Source: Parvularia atlantis (Eukaryota; Opisthokonta; Rotosphaerida). Taken from it: a DNA stretch of 22,336 nt. Numbering within the stretch: position 1 is the first letter of the stretch; each line of letters begins with the position of its first letter. The translations under genes and the position numbers were made by a program. The stretch lies in the NCBI GenBank assembly GCA_943704415.1, contig CALSCO010000476.1:1-22336 (forward strand), given 5' to 3'. Of the stretch, positions 20,075 through 22,336 are shown in pieces. The notes under the pieces were generated by a model that was not told the origin of the DNA, ran no database searches, and was given only the letters and a program-made list of their open reading frames with translations.

Positions 20075-21949
20075 CTATGTCGGCACGACGGCCGCTGTCT
20101 CCTCGCCCTCAAAGTTGAACACCTTGACGCGGCCGCAGAAGCCGCCGACGGCAATCTCGCAGTCGGACGTGGCCGAGCGCGAGTTGCGGTCGAGCCCGGA
20201 CGGGATGCGCAGCAGCGGCTGCGACTCCGGCCTCCACCCGCCGAGCGTGGACCACTCGGACCACGTGGGCGGGGCGACGTAGCGCAGGTCAAACACGCTG
20301 ATGGTGTTCTGCGCACGCATGTGTGCGTCAGCGGCCGACATGACGGTCCGGTGCACGCACGTCAAAGCTGGTCGTGACGAGCCTGCTCTCATTGTACCGC
20401 ACGTTGTTGCCCGAGACGGGCCCGCCGAACGAGAGCGTGTTGACGAGCGGGTCGTCCAGGCGCATGTCCCACATCTGCGCGCCGGGGTCAGCCGTGCGTC
20501 GCGGCGGCAGCGGGCACGACGCGCCTTGAGCGTCTTGTCGACGCTGCCGGTGAAGTACGTAGTCTCAAATGGCCTCAGCTGCGTCACGCTCCAGATCCAC
20601 GACGTGTGTGCGTTGCTGTGCGCGCGAGGGCGACGCTCAGCACGCGGCAGACCGGCACCACGGGCGGCGCACTCGATCCTGCGCAGCGGCTCGGTCCGCT
20701 CCGGGTCCCACAAACAGACGACACCCGACGTGCACACGCTCGCGATCTGCTTTCCGTCCCACGCAGCGCTGTTGACGGCGCCCTGCATGCACCGACGCGT
20801 CAGTGCCTGTCGACGCTACAGCGCCTGGCCCGCCGCGCGCACTGGGTGCGCCTTGTACGTCCGCACGCAGTGCTTCTCGGCCGCGGACGTGTCCCACACG
20901 TCGGCAATGTCCCACAGCTTGAACGTGTTGTCGAACGAGCACGAGACGAGTTTGCGGCCTGGGACCGTCGCGGGAGGCGATGAGAACGCGTGCGACCAGC
21001 GCTGCGCGCGGGTGTGCACCGTCCGTGCGCACGGTCACGATCGGGTCGACGTGCGCCTGGAACGAGTGCCGCTTGACAATGGGCGCGCCGCCATCGTACA
21101 CGATGCTGCGCGCGACGGTTGGCGACGGCGCCTTTCGCAGCGGCAGCGATGAGGCGCACCGCTTCACGAGCTCGTCCTTCGTCGCCGCGGCCGCGTCAAA
21201 CGTCCCGTTGCTCTCGAGCGCCATCTGCTGCAGCTCGCTCCGGCTGAGCGCGCCCAGCTTGCGCTCGGCGTCGACGTCCATCTCGACGCAGACGACCGTG
21301 CCGGCGAACGAGGGCAGGTAGAAGCTGCGGGGCCGGTACGGGTCGACGTAGACGTCGAACGCGGCAAAATTCTTGTCGCTGCGCACGCGGCGGTGGGGGG
21401 AAGTATGCGTCAGCCGTGCGACGTGCGACGACCCGCCGCGCCGCGGCGCGCACCCGTCCTTCTGTGTCACAAGGCACGTGCGGCACTCGCGCGTGCGCTT
21501 GTCCCAGACACGCGTCTCGTTGTTGTCGGCGGCGGAGATCACGTAGTGCTCCTCAAACAGCTGCACGCCAAAGATGCGCCCCGAGTGGCCCGCCATCGGC
21601 TCGGCGCGCGTCGCGCTGTACCGCCCCGCGCGCCAGTTGGCCTCGGTGCGCTCAAGCCGCATGAGCACGCCGAGCCAGTCGCTGCGCGCGGCGCGTCAGG
21701 CGCGGTCACTGGGGATGCGCGCGCACGCGACACGCACCGATCCTTGGCGCCGCCCTCGCGCTGCAGCCGCGCGAAGGCCGTCGCGTGGAGGCGGTTGACG
21801 AGGGTGCGCGCCGGCACGAGCGCGAGGCGGCGCAGGGCCACGCAGGTGCTGCTGGCGGCGCGCAACGACGCGGCGTCGAGGAAGGCGATCACGTGCAGCA
21901 AGCAGTCGGTCGGCAGCGCGAGCAGGTCGAAGCCGGCCGCGCCGCTCAT
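20075..21949 (-). CDS. F-box / WD40 repeat protein
   Basis: This is a probable substrate receptor of an SCF-type ubiquitin ligase. The start at 21949 gives MSGAAGFDLLALPTDCLLHV followed by IAFLDAASLRAASSTCVALR, an F-box (LPxDCLxHIxxFL...LRxxSxxC) at residues about 10-45. A splice junction joins KD to RDWLGVLMRLERTEANWRAG. WD40 blades follow: GHSGRIFGVQLFEEHYVISA...TRVWDKRT; VSCSFDNTFKLWDIADVWD; AWDGKQIASVCTSGVVCLWD; HTSWIWSVTQLRP...TGSVDKTLK; MWDMRLDDPLVNTLSFGGPV; and NTISVFDLRY. An insertion between early blades carries a helical stretch (LSRSELQQMALESNGTFDAA). The last blade ends VGGFCGRVKVFNFEGEETAA. About seven short introns. The target cannot be read from the sequence. The gene is convergent with the OCIAD-like gene (153-nt spacer, 19922-20074, in which I see nothing more). 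Confidence 0.88.
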
Positions 21950-22048
21950 GGTGCTGCTGGCCGCTGTTTGTCGACCTTATCTCGCCGCGCGCGTGAGACA
22001 ACTGACGGCGTGCGGGTGGCGGGTGGCGGGCCGTGGGTGCCGCGCGCG

Positions 22049-22083
22049 CAGAGAGGGAGACAGAGAGAGAGAGAGAGAGAGAG
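22049..22083. repeat. GA-rich microsatellite upstream of the F-box gene
   Basis: A GAGA/CAGA run about 100-135 nt upstream of the F-box gene start. On that gene's coding strand it is a CT tract, placed like the CT tract before ABCA copy 2. Confidence 0.9.
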
Positions 22084-22216
22084 TGCGCGTGTGGGTGGGT
22101 GAGGAGGGGGAGGGCACCCAACAAAGGCAGCTGACGAGTGGCGTGGGCCGCGGCCCGTGGCAAGAAACAGCTCCACGATCTCACTCGCGAACCGAGATCA
22201 CTTGAAGGTGAACGGC

Positions 22217-22336
22217 ATGCGCCTTTCGCAACTGGCCAGCCGCTTCGTCATACCCGCGCGTCGCAGCCGTAGCACCGACGGCGGCCGCGCATCCCGCCGT
22301 GTGCACCCGCGCCGCCCCGCGCACCATTCGTCCCCC
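22217..22336 (+). CDS. Possible first exon of a further gene, cut by the window edge
   Basis: An ATG at 22217 opens 40 codons without a stop to the window end. The predicted start (MRLSQLASRFVIPARRSRST) is basic, Ser-rich and nearly free of acids, as in a mitochondrial targeting sequence. Its orientation would continue the strand alternation seen throughout. In such GC-rich DNA a 40-codon open stretch is common by chance, so this is weak. The spacer 21950-22216 holds the GA repeat and probably the divergent promoters. Confidence 0.2.
   Translation, partial: MRLSQLASRFVIPARRSRSTDGGRASRRVHPRRPAHHSSP

Noticed and set aside
1-22336. Transposons, CRISPR arrays, rRNA genes, bacterial operons
   Set aside because: No inverted-repeat-flanked transposase, reverse transcriptase, spaced direct repeats or rRNA cores were seen. 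Introns and gene families are eukaryotic.

Overview
This is a gene-dense, GC-rich piece of a eukaryotic nuclear genome. It holds nine complete protein genes, the possible first exon of a tenth, and one tRNA gene. Almost every protein gene is cut by many short spliceosomal introns (mostly 47-85 nt). These start GTGCG and end in CAG, with a CTGAC or CTCAC branch-like motif 10-30 nt before the acceptor. Eukaryotic families such as POLE2, BUD32, ABCA half-transporters and F-box/WD40 exclude a bacterium. The fused biotin gene BIO3-BIO1 excludes animals. A unicellular alga or other protist fits best, but I cannot assign a lineage.

Layout: a GA microsatellite (1-130) abuts BIO3-BIO1 (+). Two half-size ABCA transporters lie head to head (3027-7349 minus, 7697-11411 plus) around a promoter with a TATA box and a CT microsatellite. 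A THEM6-like thioesterase (minus) follows, then a tRNA-Leu gene (+) ending in a long T tract. Next come a secreted metallophosphoesterase with a DNRLRE-like C-terminal domain (minus), BUD32 kinase (+), DNA polymerase epsilon subunit 2 (minus), an OCIAD-like membrane protein (+), an F-box/WD40 protein (minus), and an open reading frame running off the right edge (+). Adjacent protein genes always alternate strand, so every neighbour pair is convergent or divergent. Spacers are very short: 21 nt between the POLE2 and OCIAD-like start codons, and 32 nt between the BUD32 and POLE2 stop codons.

The most striking object is the tRNA gene at 12336-12499. Read contiguously, its T-stem and acceptor do not pair. 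Removing 57 nt from the 3' T-stem strand and 25 nt from the anticodon loop gives a perfect 82-nt class II tRNA-Leu (UAA) with discriminator A. It therefore appears to carry two introns, neither at the usual eukaryotic 37/38 site.

The genes do not form one pathway. They cover biotin synthesis, lipid-type transport, acyl-thioester hydrolysis, tRNA supply and modification, DNA replication, mitochondrial membrane biology and ubiquitin targeting. Exon structures were derived by hand from reading frames and splice motifs. Those of BIO3-BIO1, the thioesterase, BUD32 and the OCIAD-like gene were worked out exon by exon; the others are approximate.
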